Origin: SHAN690 sp040905305
GTDB taxonomy: Bacteria > Bacteroidota > Bacteroidia > Flavobacteriales_G > Salibacteraceae
Length of the DNA: 6,863 nucleotides
Direction: 5' to 3'
Assembly: GCA_040905305.1 (NCBI GenBank)
Contig: JBBDRU010000141.1
Location: forward strand, 1 to 6,863
How positions within the stretch are numbered: the stretch's first letter is position 1; every line of letters starts with the position of its first letter. Both the position numbers and the translations under genes were made by a program. Positions 1 to 6,201 of the stretch are shown piece after piece. Below the pieces are notes generated by a model. That model searched no databases, was not told the origin of the DNA, and was given only the letters and a program-made list of their open reading frames with translations.

Positions 1-1116
1 GCCTATGAATTAAATGCTCATTATTACTTGTTTTCTTCTCCTGAGAATAAAACAACGCTTTATGTTGAAAATGCAAGTTTTTCGGATTTTCTTTCTTATC
101 TGTTCAGCGGATCCGAATATACCTTTAAACTGAGTGAGGATATCTATCTTATTGGAAAACGAAACCAGGAACGACTTCGCTCAACGGAGTTGATAACGCT
201 TGAAAATAGAACAATCGAAAGTGTTCAGGATGCCATTCCGCAAGAGCTTAAAAAGGGATTGGAAATAAAGGAGTTTCCCGATCTAAATGGCCTGATTGTT
301 TCGGGCTCTTACACAAGTATCGCAGAGGTTAATGCATTTTTAAGAAAAATTGATCGACCGGTTCCTGTGGTTTTGATCGATATAATGATCGTTGAGGTTA
401 AAAAGAATTTTAATGTTGAAACGGGTTTTCAATTAACCTTAGATGGGGAGTCTGTTCCACTTAGCACCACTGGTGAGTACAATCAGAGTGGTGCGGGTAT
501 ATCGGCTACACTCACCAGTAAAACGCTAAACGCAATACTTTCCAGTTTTACCGCTCCGGGACTGGTTAATTTGGGGAATTTATCTCCAAATTTCTATGCA
601 AGTATCCAAGCCTTGGAGTCCAACGGCATTATAAAAAGAAAATCCACCCCAAAATTGGCTACTATGAATGGCAGCGAAGCCTCATTGAGCTTGGGGGAAC
701 AAACCTTCTATGCGGAAACCAACAACAGTTTTATTGGTGCGCAATCGCCTGCATTGAGTGAGTCAACTATCTATAAACCTATCAGCGCGGATATGACAAT
801 AAACATTAAACCTTCGGTGAGCTCCGATGAACAGATTACTCTCAGTATTGACTTTTCACAATCGAGTTTCACGAATCGAATTGCTGAAACAGCTCCCCCC
901 GGCTCTTTGACAAAAACATTCAGCTCGAAGATTAGAGTCAAAAATGGCGAAACAATACTTTTGGGAGGACTAGACGAAGAAGCTCATGAAAAAACCGGTA
1001 AAGGTCTTCCTCTAATTGCGAGAATTCCCATTTTAAAATGGTTGTTGGGCTCAAATACCCGCAGCGATTCGAAAAGTCAAATAAGTATTTTCATCCAACC
1101 TACTGTTATATACTAA
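1..1116 (+). CDS. Secretin (GspD/PilQ-like outer-membrane channel), 5'-truncated
   Basis: The reading frame is open from base 1, so this is the C-terminal 371 codons of a longer gene. The TTG at 28 is an internal Leu codon, not a start. The secretin family forms the multimeric outer-membrane gate of type II secretion and type IV pilus systems. Visible order (residues counted from base 1): the end of an STN/N0-like domain (about 19-53), one N1-like alpha/beta domain (about 62-118), then the secretin beta-barrel domain (about 120-371). The last opens with VPVVLIDIMIVEV, continues with IKRKSTPKLATMNG near 211, and contains VKNGETILLGGL (313-324) and GLPLIARIPILKWLLGS (335-351), the family's most conserved stretch. 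Only one N-domain lies between the N0-like part and the barrel, which is compact for a GspD. The next gene starts 17 nt downstream. The family is certain. T2SS versus T4P assignment is open, because the two secretin types are close and the left neighbours are missing. Confidence 0.95.
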   Translation, partial: AYELNAHYYLFSSPENKTTLYVENASFSDFLSYLFSGSEYTFKLSEDIYLIGKRNQERLRSTELITLENRTIESVQDAIPQELKKGLEIKEFPDLNGLIVSGSYTSIAEVNAFLRKIDRPVPVVLIDIMIVEVKKNFNVETGFQLTLDGESVPLSTTGEYNQSGAGISATLTSKTLNAILSSFTAPGLVNLGNLSPNFYASIQALESNGIIKRKSTPKLATMNGSEASLSLGEQTFYAETNNSFIGAQSPALSESTIYKPISADMTINIKPSVSSDEQITLSIDFSQSSFTNRIAETAPPGSLTKTFSSKIRVKNGETILLGGLDEEAHEKTGKGLPLIARIPILKWLLGSNTRSDSKSQISIFIQPTVIY

Positions 1117-1121
1117 TTGTG

Positions 1122-1128
1122 AAAGGAG
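1122..1128 (+). promoter_or_regulatory. Strong Shine-Dalgarno (AAAGGAG) for the GspL/PilMN-like gene
   Basis: AAAGGAG lies 5 nt before the ATG at 1134, in the short gap after the secretin stop. It is the only classical ribosome binding site in the window and it fixes the start of the downstream gene at 1134. A longer open frame reaching back to 1038 would overlap the conserved end of the secretin. The neighbouring genes have A/T-rich leaders without such a site, as is usual in Bacteroidota. Confidence 0.8.
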
Positions 1129-1133
1129 CTATA

Positions 1134-2309
1134 ATGGACATTCTTTCCAGAGTTGACCGAGCTATTCTTGGCAAAGAATCTTTTGGACTTGAGTATGTAA
1201 TCTGCCCAGAAGGCAGGGTTTCCATTTTTATAGTAAAAAGTGTTTTGCGTGATTCAAACGTTGAGGTTGAGTTTGTTCAAGAATTTACTTCAATAAGTAA
1301 GGTGAAGTCTATATGTAAAAATAGTCCGGTGAGCCTGTGCGTATCTGGGGCTGGAATAATAACTAAGAAAATGAGCAATGGGGAAGACATGACGCAAGTA
1401 TTTCCCGGATTGGATGAGACATCAACATTGGTTAAGGATTATGGAAGTGAAGAGTGTAATTGGAAGGTGTTGGCCAAAAAACAAATGATTGATGACATCG
1501 TGCTTGAGTTCAAAAGACTGGGTATAAAGATAGTCAGGGTTGATCTGAGCGGTGTTTCAATTTTTGGTCAAATACAATTATTGAATGAATTACCCTTGAT
1601 ACTTGGCCCACACCGGTTTGTTTGGGAAGAAAACAACCTCAAAGAGTATGATATTGAGCTTAATATAGATAATCCTGAATCGGTTGAAACGGCCTTTGGT
1701 CAACCGTTGAGATTTTTGGTTGCCATATTTTCAGCCCTTCATTTTTTTGGACAAGGTAATTCAATAGAGATAATACAACATAAGGATTTATTAGGTGAAT
1801 ACGTTCTTGGTAGGATGAGGCAGGTTATGTTTATTGCTTTTTCAATTGTGGCTGTTGTATTGTTAGTGTTCAATTTCATTTTTCTGACTCAGTTTAACTC
1901 CAAAATATCCGAATTGGAGTCTGCTGTTGAGGTTAAATCTAACGCTATTAAACTTGTTGAAAGAGAGTCAATTGAAGCGGAGGAGAGCGCTTTGCTCTAC
2001 AATGATCTTGTTGCCAAGAAAAAACACTTTTCAAATATGCTACAGGATATTGCCCGATGTGTTCCTGATGAAATCAAACTTACCGGTATTGAAATATTTC
2101 CTAAGGAGAGCAAGGCCCCTGTAAAAGGAGAGCTCAAATTTGACAAAAGCGCTTTGCGTATCGTTGGATATACTTCAGGAATTGAACACCTTAATGCACT
2201 GCAAGGTGAACTCAATGCGCTGGACTGGGTCTCTGAAACACAGTTAGTGCAGTTTGAAAAAGACTTCGTTGGTTCAAACACTAAATTTATTATTCAACTA
2301 ATAGTATGA
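1134..2309 (+). CDS. GspL-like inner-membrane protein (PilM-PilN fusion architecture)
   Basis: 391 aa. A soluble N-terminal half (about 1-228) is followed by one hydrophobic helix (about 230-253, VMFIAFSIVAVVLLVFNFIF). A coiled-coil stretch (about 255-300) and a C-terminal alpha/beta domain (about 303-391) follow. The last contains VPDEIKLTGIEIFP, then a beta strand LRIVGY, a helix and a further strand, as in PilN/GspL periplasmic domains. The N-terminal half reads like the actin-like fold of PilM/GspL (for example LGIKIVRVDLSG near 135-147), but it is divergent and I see no clear nucleotide-binding motif. In this family the protein links the cytoplasmic ATPase to the inner-membrane platform, and its periplasmic part pairs with GspM/PilO, which is the next gene. 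The start is set by the strong ribosome binding site at 1122. The stop overlaps the next ATG (ATGA, 4 nt). Order and topology support the call more than sequence identity does. Confidence 0.8.
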   Translation: MDILSRVDRAILGKESFGLEYVICPEGRVSIFIVKSVLRDSNVEVEFVQEFTSISKVKSICKNSPVSLCVSGAGIITKKMSNGEDMTQVFPGLDETSTLVKDYGSEECNWKVLAKKQMIDDIVLEFKRLGIKIVRVDLSGVSIFGQIQLLNELPLILGPHRFVWEENNLKEYDIELNIDNPESVETAFGQPLRFLVAIFSALHFFGQGNSIEIIQHKDLLGEYVLGRMRQVMFIAFSIVAVVLLVFNFIFLTQFNSKISELESAVEVKSNAIKLVERESIEAEESALLYNDLVAKKKHFSNMLQDIARCVPDEIKLTGIEIFPKESKAPVKGELKFDKSALRIVGYTSGIEHLNALQGELNALDWVSETQLVQFEKDFVGSNTKFIIQLIV

Positions 2310-2821
2310 AGCGTATTTGGTTTGATATGAATGAAAAACGCAGGATTACCTATACAATAGTGGGTCTCGTTTTGGTTGTGCTTGTTTCGTATCGTCTGGC
2401 TTTTGACCGTACGTTGGAAGCATGGGATCATCACAATGATCTCCTTCGTCAACTTGTAAAGTTAGAATCTGAAAACAAGGAAATGGAGTTATCACATTCA
2501 TTAAAACTGAAAACGTCAGAATCCATTTCAGAGGCTCAAATTAAACTGCTAGAAAAACTAGAACAAAGTGTTAATCATAATGAAGTTTCTTTAAAACGTG
2601 TATCGGAGCCAATCATAAATAAAGGGTCAGGAAGAAGGATATTGACACTGAGCTCAGAACTTATTGGAAAGTTTGATGAGCAGGTCAAAACGATTCATCA
2701 TTTGGAGTCCTCACTGGATGGACTCTATGTACAGTCTGTGACCCTAACCAAACAGCTAAACAAAAAAACGAAAGAAAGTGAACTTATTTCAGCCATATGG
2801 TACAAGGGAATATTAAAATAA
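2306..2821 (+). CDS. GspM/PilO-like inner-membrane assembly protein
   Basis: 171 aa. A short basic N-terminus (KRIWFDMNEKRR) is followed by one membrane helix (about 14-33) and a charged coiled-coil region (about 38-95). The C-terminal domain (about 96-171) has alternating strands and a helix: RRILTLSSE, a helix through EQVKTIHHLESSLDG, then YVQSVTLTKQ and ELISAIWYKG. This is the ferredoxin-like plan of GspM and PilO, which form heterodimers with GspL/PilN in the periplasm and steady the platform. The start ATG overlaps the previous stop as ATGA, which suggests translational coupling; ATG at 2327 (Met8) is a weaker alternative start. The last 25 nt overlap the start of the following lipoprotein gene. 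The family is too divergent for a motif match, so the call rests on size, topology, fold pattern and its place after the GspL-like gene. Confidence 0.72.
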   Translation: MKRIWFDMNEKRRITYTIVGLVLVVLVSYRLAFDRTLEAWDHHNDLLRQLVKLESENKEMELSHSLKLKTSESISEAQIKLLEKLEQSVNHNEVSLKRVSEPIINKGSGRRILTLSSELIGKFDEQVKTIHHLESSLDGLYVQSVTLTKQLNKKTKESELISAIWYKGILK

Positions 2822-3768
2822 GTAGTTGGGTTTTAGCAGGTGGGCTATTGGCATGCGCTGCATGTGATGATTTATTTGAGCCGAACATCAGCGAAGAAAA
2901 AGTAACAGTGTACACACCTTATGATAACGATACTATTCAGGAGGGTGTCATTAATTTTTGGTGGAAGGAATTGGAAGGAGCTGAAACTTACAGATTAGTA
3001 TTAACAAGTGGAACACCTGATCGCCCTGAATTTTTACTCATTGATTCGAACATAGCAGGTAACCAGTATTCAATAGGATTAACATCAGGTGTTTATTCAT
3101 GGAGGTTGAGAGCCCAGAACGCAGCAAGTGAAACCGAATATGAAGATCGTTCATTTATTGTGGATACAGTTGTTAACTTATCCAATGCGCGTGTCTCAAT
3201 CCTCTCACCGCAGTTGAATGATTGTATCAACGACACTTCATTTTATGTTTCATGGTCAATTACTCAAATTGAAGGTGTTAGGTATCAAATTGAAATCCGA
3301 AAGGAGGGTTTTAGTACTGGAATTGTACTTGCCACCTTTGAGACTTCGACCGATGCGATTGTGATTCCACTTGAGGCTGATTATGAAGGTGAGATGTCTG
3401 TTGGAGTAAGGGTAGTTAATGACCTTAGCTCCGGGCCATTCACAAGCGTTGATTTTTCACTTGATTTATCCAGTCCGGCTAAGTTGGATTTGTTGACACC
3501 AACTGATGGGGATACCATTTTTTCAAATGAAATACAATTTGCATGGGAGGGGAGTCATGATCAAACTGGATGTGCAGAAAGTGATTCACTTGTCATTTAT
3601 ACTGATGAAAATTTAACTCAAGTTTATACAAGCACAATTGTTACCGGAACACAGGAGGTTGAATTAAGCCTTCCAAATGGGGATTATTGGTGTCGAGTTC
3701 TTCGGGTTGACAAAGCAGGAAATAAGGGGGCTTTTTCACAAGATCATAAATTTAAAGTAGTTGAATAA
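2797..3768 (+). CDS. Lipoprotein with three Ig/FN3-like repeats
   Basis: 323 aa. The N-terminus is a lipoprotein signal: a hydrophobic stretch SSWVLAGGLLACAACDD with two candidate lipid-bearing cysteines, Cys20 (LLAC) and Cys23 (CAAC). Cys23 followed by DDLFEP resembles typical Bacteroidota lipoproteins, so it is the preferred anchor. The rest is three beta-rich repeats of about 90 residues (about 34-124, 131-224, 229-323). Each opens with a V/L-x-x-x-x-P...ND/GD turn and an aromatic/Trp strand (INFWW, FYVSW, IQFAW), and ends with a G-x-Y/M-x-W/V-R/V strand (GVYSWRLRAQN, EMSVGVRVVND, GDYWCRVLRVD). Four cysteines remain or may pair in the mature protein; those in repeats 2 and 3 are at 143, 259 and 299. 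ATG 2797 is the first start after an in-frame stop at 2779 and overlaps the GspM-like gene by 25 nt. Its function is unknown. Its position inside the machine operon suggests an outer-membrane, secretin-associated or substrate-contact role. Confidence 0.82.
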   Translation: MVQGNIKISSWVLAGGLLACAACDDLFEPNISEEKVTVYTPYDNDTIQEGVINFWWKELEGAETYRLVLTSGTPDRPEFLLIDSNIAGNQYSIGLTSGVYSWRLRAQNAASETEYEDRSFIVDTVVNLSNARVSILSPQLNDCINDTSFYVSWSITQIEGVRYQIEIRKEGFSTGIVLATFETSTDAIVIPLEADYEGEMSVGVRVVNDLSSGPFTSVDFSLDLSSPAKLDLLTPTDGDTIFSNEIQFAWEGSHDQTGCAESDSLVIYTDENLTQVYTSTIVTGTQEVELSLPNGDYWCRVLRVDKAGNKGAFSQDHKFKVVE

Positions 3769-4237
3769 GAAAAAGCTCAATATCGTTTTAGTTGTCACTT
3801 TAATTTCCATTTGGAGCTATGTTAGTGTTTCACTGATTGATACGGATGCGAGTGAGGTAGAAACAGGTATCAGCAAAGGCGATAAAGAGTTGAACACGCA
3901 GCAAGTAGGGACACCGGATGCTCTTAAATTCGACTATAAGGATCCTTTTCTTGAGACAAAAAGGACCATTGAGAACACTTCCTTAAAACGTCCAGTGAGA
4001 AAAGCAAAGCCGCATAAAAAAGAAGAAATGAGGTGGCCTGAGATAAAATTTTATGGACTAGTTCGCAACAAAGACAACAATCGTGATTTTGCATTGATCG
4101 ATATTCAAACTAAATCACTTGTGGTTCGTCAAAATGAAATTATAGGAGAGCTTGAAGTGCTCACTTATTGCGCAGATTCAATTATGGTAAGCTATAAAGA
4201 TGAAACCAGAACCTATGTTAAAACATTACAAAATTAA
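3761..4237 (+). CDS. GspC/PilP-like inner-membrane clamp protein, TTG start
   Basis: 158 aa. One N-terminal membrane helix (about 6-26) leads to a polar region, then a DPFLE motif at 61-65. A basic, Pro-containing linker (about 67-90) follows, and then a compact beta domain (about 92-158: PEIKFYGLVRN, FALIDIQTKSLVVRQNEIIG, LEVLTYCADSIMVSYKDE, TRTYVKTL). This is the plan of the GspC homology region and of PilP, which join the inner-membrane platform to the secretin N-domains. There is no PDZ domain, unlike classical GspC. The start must be the TTG at 3761, because an in-frame TAG stands directly before it (3758-3760) and no ATG lies upstream of the membrane helix. This gives an 8-nt overlap with the lipoprotein gene and suggests coupled, perhaps low-level, translation. 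The fold assignment is an inference from topology, motif layout and neighbours. Confidence 0.72.
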   Translation: MNKKKLNIVLVVTLISIWSYVSVSLIDTDASEVETGISKGDKELNTQQVGTPDALKFDYKDPFLETKRTIENTSLKRPVRKAKPHKKEEMRWPEIKFYGLVRNKDNNRDFALIDIQTKSLVVRQNEIIGELEVLTYCADSIMVSYKDETRTYVKTLQN

Positions 4238-4242
4238 ACATC

Positions 4243-4896
4243 ATGCAAACCAATGAAAAGATAAAAGTTGCAGTTGTTGAGCCGAATACGCTTTTTCTTG
4301 AGGGTTTCATTCACCTCATGACAAACTGCGCAGGATTTGAACTCACCAAGTATTCCATGAGTGGTTCTGAGGTATATGAATCTTTCGAAATAAGTGAGCC
4401 AGATATTTTACTTACACCTCTATGCTCTACTGATTGGGATATTGTTCAATTAATGAAACGGACCTCCATCAATTATCCAAACTTGAGAATTGTGATTTGT
4501 GAACGAATCAACCCCGGTCCTTTGATAAAACTCCTCCTCGGAATGGGGCTTTGTACATATATTTTGAAAGAATCAATTTGTAAGACGGAGTTGATAAGAA
4601 TAATCCATCAGGTTTATGAAACCGGGTTCGCTCCAACCAGTGTTGTGACGCAAGAACTGAGAAATTCCGTAAAAGCTGAAAGTATAATAAATTCAAGCGT
4701 AATACTTTCAGCCAGAGAAAGGGATGTGCTTTTAATGACTTGCAGAGGTGAGTCAAGAAAAGCAATAGCTGAAAAACTCTGTCTTACTGAAGCTACGGTG
4801 AAGTTCCATTTGGATAAGTTAAGAGAACGGATGAACTGTCAAACGGTGGTTCAGTTAGTCGTCAAATCGATGCAGGAAGGCCTGATTTCAATTTGA
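4243..4896 (+). CDS. LuxR/NarL-type response regulator with a degenerate receiver domain
   Basis: 217 aa. Residues about 7-125 follow the receiver fold (IKVAVVEPN, PDILLTPL, RIVICERI, CTYILKES), and 153-217 form a clear LuxR helix-turn-helix domain (LSARERDVLLMTCRGE, IAEKLCLTEATVKFHLDKLRERM, end GLI). The DNA-binding half is intact. The receiver has lost its phosphorylation site. The usual acidic pair is reduced to Glu13-Pro14, the phospho-acceptor Asp is replaced by Thr58 (ILLTPL), and the switch Thr/Ser near 86 is Cys-Glu. Only the conserved Lys109 remains. Activity is therefore probably not controlled by classical phosphotransfer, and no sensor kinase is visible. The gene starts 5 nt after the GspC-like stop and ends region 1, so it probably belongs to the same transcript and may regulate this operon or its neighbour (inference). 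Confidence 0.9.
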   Translation: MQTNEKIKVAVVEPNTLFLEGFIHLMTNCAGFELTKYSMSGSEVYESFEISEPDILLTPLCSTDWDIVQLMKRTSINYPNLRIVICERINPGPLIKLLLGMGLCTYILKESICKTELIRIIHQVYETGFAPTSVVTQELRNSVKAESIINSSVILSARERDVLLMTCRGESRKAIAEKLCLTEATVKFHLDKLRERMNCQTVVQLVVKSMQEGLISI

Positions 4897-4936
4897 CAGT
4901 AGTCTAGTTGTCTCATGATTGTAGAAATTTATGCAA

Positions 4937-4964
4937 TTGAAACGGGTGTACTTTGTACTATAAT
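4937..4964 (+). promoter_or_regulatory. Candidate promoter, TTGAAA-N16-TATAAT
   Basis: TTGAAA (4937-4942) and TATAAT (4959-4964) are 16 nt apart, close to the general sigma70 consensus. TAATTTAG (4961-4968) also matches the Bacteroidota -7 element TAnnTTTG at all but one fixed base, with a TTG 21 nt upstream. Both readings place the start near 4970, giving a leader of roughly 125 nt for the gene at 5099. Between the boxes lies GTAC-TTT-GTAC (4948-4958), a short inverted repeat that could be an operator. AT-rich gaps produce such matches by chance, so this is only a candidate. Confidence 0.35.
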
Positions 4965-5035
4965 TTAGAACGAATAGACTTTTTAACTACTCGGCTAGCG
5001 GATTTGATTAATTCCTTGTTTGAATGCCAGAAGTT

Positions 5036-5060
5036 CTATCCATTTGGATAGTATGGATAG
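5036..5060 (+). promoter_or_regulatory. Two competing hairpins in the leader of the OmpH-like gene
   Basis: CTATCC (5036-5041) can pair with GGATAG at 5046-5051 (6 bp, 4-nt loop). Alternatively CTATCCAT (5036-5043) can pair with ATGGATAG at 5053-5060 (8 bp, 9-nt loop). The two structures exclude each other. TGGATAG is also a 7-bp direct repeat with 9-nt period (5045-5051 and 5054-5060). A T-run follows (5063-5066). It could be a weak terminator of region 1, an attenuator-like leader element or a repeated protein-binding site. The stems are short and AT-rich, so function is unproven. Confidence 0.3.
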
Positions 5061-5098
5061 GGTTTTATAAACATAGTATTGTGATTCAATAATTAAGT

Positions 5099-5641
5099 AT
5101 GACAACCAAGGAAAAGATAATTGTTCTGATATTATTTATACTCAATGCTTTAGCGATTTTTGCAGTTTATATTTTTAATAAGCCACCTAAGATTGGCTAT
5201 GTTTATAATGATAGACTTTTTAGCGAATATAATGCGGTAGGAGAGGTAAGAGCAGAGTATACACGTACGGTTACCCAGTGGGAAAATGAAATTGATAGTT
5301 CAAGGCAGTCCTTAGGCAAGGCAGTTCAACGGTTTAATCATGAATATGCAAGTTTAGATGAACATGAAAGAGAGGAAAGGCGAGCTCTCCTTAATGCTAT
5401 GCAAGAATCTTTTGAAGCAACGAAAAGTCGAATTGAGGATCAGATGAGGGAGCATGATTTAAAAGTTAGTGGGGTCATTCTTAAGCAAATTGATACATAT
5501 GTTCAGGATTTAGGCAGAAGTGAAGGATTTGATTTGATTATTGGTGCAACAGATGAGGGTAATATGCTCTATGGAGGAGACGCTATAGATGTGACGGATA
5601 AGATTGTAAGCGGACTAAATGATAAATATGAGGGATTATGA
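5099..5641 (+). CDS. OmpH/Skp-family protein, membrane-anchored
   Basis: 180 aa. A hydrophobic helix (about 7-26) is followed by NKPPKIGYVYNDRLFSEY (27-44), the usual opening strand of the OmpH/Skp fold. Next is a long charged helical region (about 48-130), predicted coiled coil, and a C-terminal part (about 142-177: GFDLIIGATDEGNMLYGG, AIDVTDKIVSGLNDKY) that is the conserved OmpH ending. Skp proteins are periplasmic holdases that carry unfolded outer-membrane or exported proteins. Here I see no A-x-A signal peptidase site after the hydrophobic segment, so the protein probably stays tethered to the inner membrane with its tentacles in the periplasm. The ATG has no Shine-Dalgarno sequence. It is the first gene after the 202-nt gap and its stop overlaps the next ATG (ATGA). 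As first gene of the operon leading to a giant secreted protein, a dedicated chaperone role is plausible (inference). Confidence 0.87.
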   Translation: MTTKEKIIVLILFILNALAIFAVYIFNKPPKIGYVYNDRLFSEYNAVGEVRAEYTRTVTQWENEIDSSRQSLGKAVQRFNHEYASLDEHEREERRALLNAMQESFEATKSRIEDQMREHDLKVSGVILKQIDTYVQDLGRSEGFDLIIGATDEGNMLYGGDAIDVTDKIVSGLNDKYEGL

Positions 5642-6198
5642 GGTTCTTAATAAATACATTTTTATTCTTTAGTATTTTGATAATGCAAAATTGTTCCGAA
5701 ACCATAAATATGAGGACAAAGGTTCAAATCATACAAAAAATGAATTATGAAGCAACACTTCTCACTACTGAGCATCTGATATATAGAGAAATAGGAACCG
5801 ATAATGTTTCTTCGAAGACACTAGATAGTTTGAGGAGTTTTTATGATGAGAGCATGTACTTTATACTGAAAATATTTCCAGATAGCGAAGTTTGGGATGC
5901 ACAAACAAATGATTTTATTGCCAGTTACAGTCAAAATTATAACACATTCAAGGAAAACCTTGAAATACTTCTTTACCGCGCGGATCAATATGCATTTGTT
6001 AAGGTTAATAATGATACGATTTATCCATCCTTATTTCACTGTGAACGAGGCTTCGAATTAGTACCCGAACAGAGGCTTCTTTTGGCATATCCAAAGAAAT
6101 CTTCAGCGTTGAAATCTGGAGATGTATCCCTGATTTTTGTCGATGAAGTTTTTCAAAATGGAGTTTTGAAATTTCATTTTGCCAACGAACTGTTATAA
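5638..6198 (+). CDS. Small probable lipoprotein of unknown function
   Basis: 186 aa; I do not recognise the family. The N-terminus has Arg2, a hydrophobic stretch (about 3-16) and MQNCSE, with Cys19 as a probable lipidation site. Asn at -1 and Met at -3 make this a non-classical lipobox, though Bacteroidota lipoboxes are relaxed. Residues about 25-115 look mainly helical and charged (with a YDESMYFILKIFPDSEVW segment). Residues about 116-186 look beta-rich (QYAFVKVNNDTIYPSLF, RLLLAYPKK, VSLIFVDEVFQNGVLKFHF). There is one further Cys at 135. The start overlaps the OmpH-like stop by 4 nt, and the giant-protein gene begins 3 nt after this stop. The gene is thus locked between a chaperone-like gene and its probable client, and may encode an accessory or immunity-like lipoprotein. 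That role is inference from position only. Confidence 0.75.
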   Translation: MRFLINTFLFFSILIMQNCSETINMRTKVQIIQKMNYEATLLTTEHLIYREIGTDNVSSKTLDSLRSFYDESMYFILKIFPDSEVWDAQTNDFIASYSQNYNTFKENLEILLYRADQYAFVKVNNDTIYPSLFHCERGFELVPEQRLLLAYPKKSSALKSGDVSLIFVDEVFQNGVLKFHFANELL

Positions 6199-6201
6199 AT
6201 T

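Noticed and set aside
1038..1133. N-terminal extension of the GspL-like gene to an earlier start at 1038
   Set aside because: It would overlap the conserved secretin C-terminus in another frame and lacks a ribosome binding site, while ATG 1134 has AAAGGAG at ideal distance.
1927..2281. Small open frames inside the GspL-like gene (1927-2124 plus strand, 1997-2281 minus strand)
   Set aside because: Both lie wholly within a well supported coding region, have no recognisable domain and no ribosome binding site; they are frame shadows.
4508..4765. Minus-strand open frame of 85 codons inside the response regulator
   Set aside because: It is antisense to the receiver and the start of the DNA-binding domain, with no domain pattern; shadow of the real gene.
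4895..4912. GACA...TGTC inverted repeat just after the response regulator as a terminator
   Set aside because: Only a 4-bp stem with a 10-nt loop and no following T-run; too weak to call.
5074..5081. TAGTATTG as a Bacteroidota -7 promoter element close to the OmpH-like start
   Set aside because: It matches TAnnTTTG with one change, but the nearest TTG is 27 nt upstream, too far, and no other -33 element is present.
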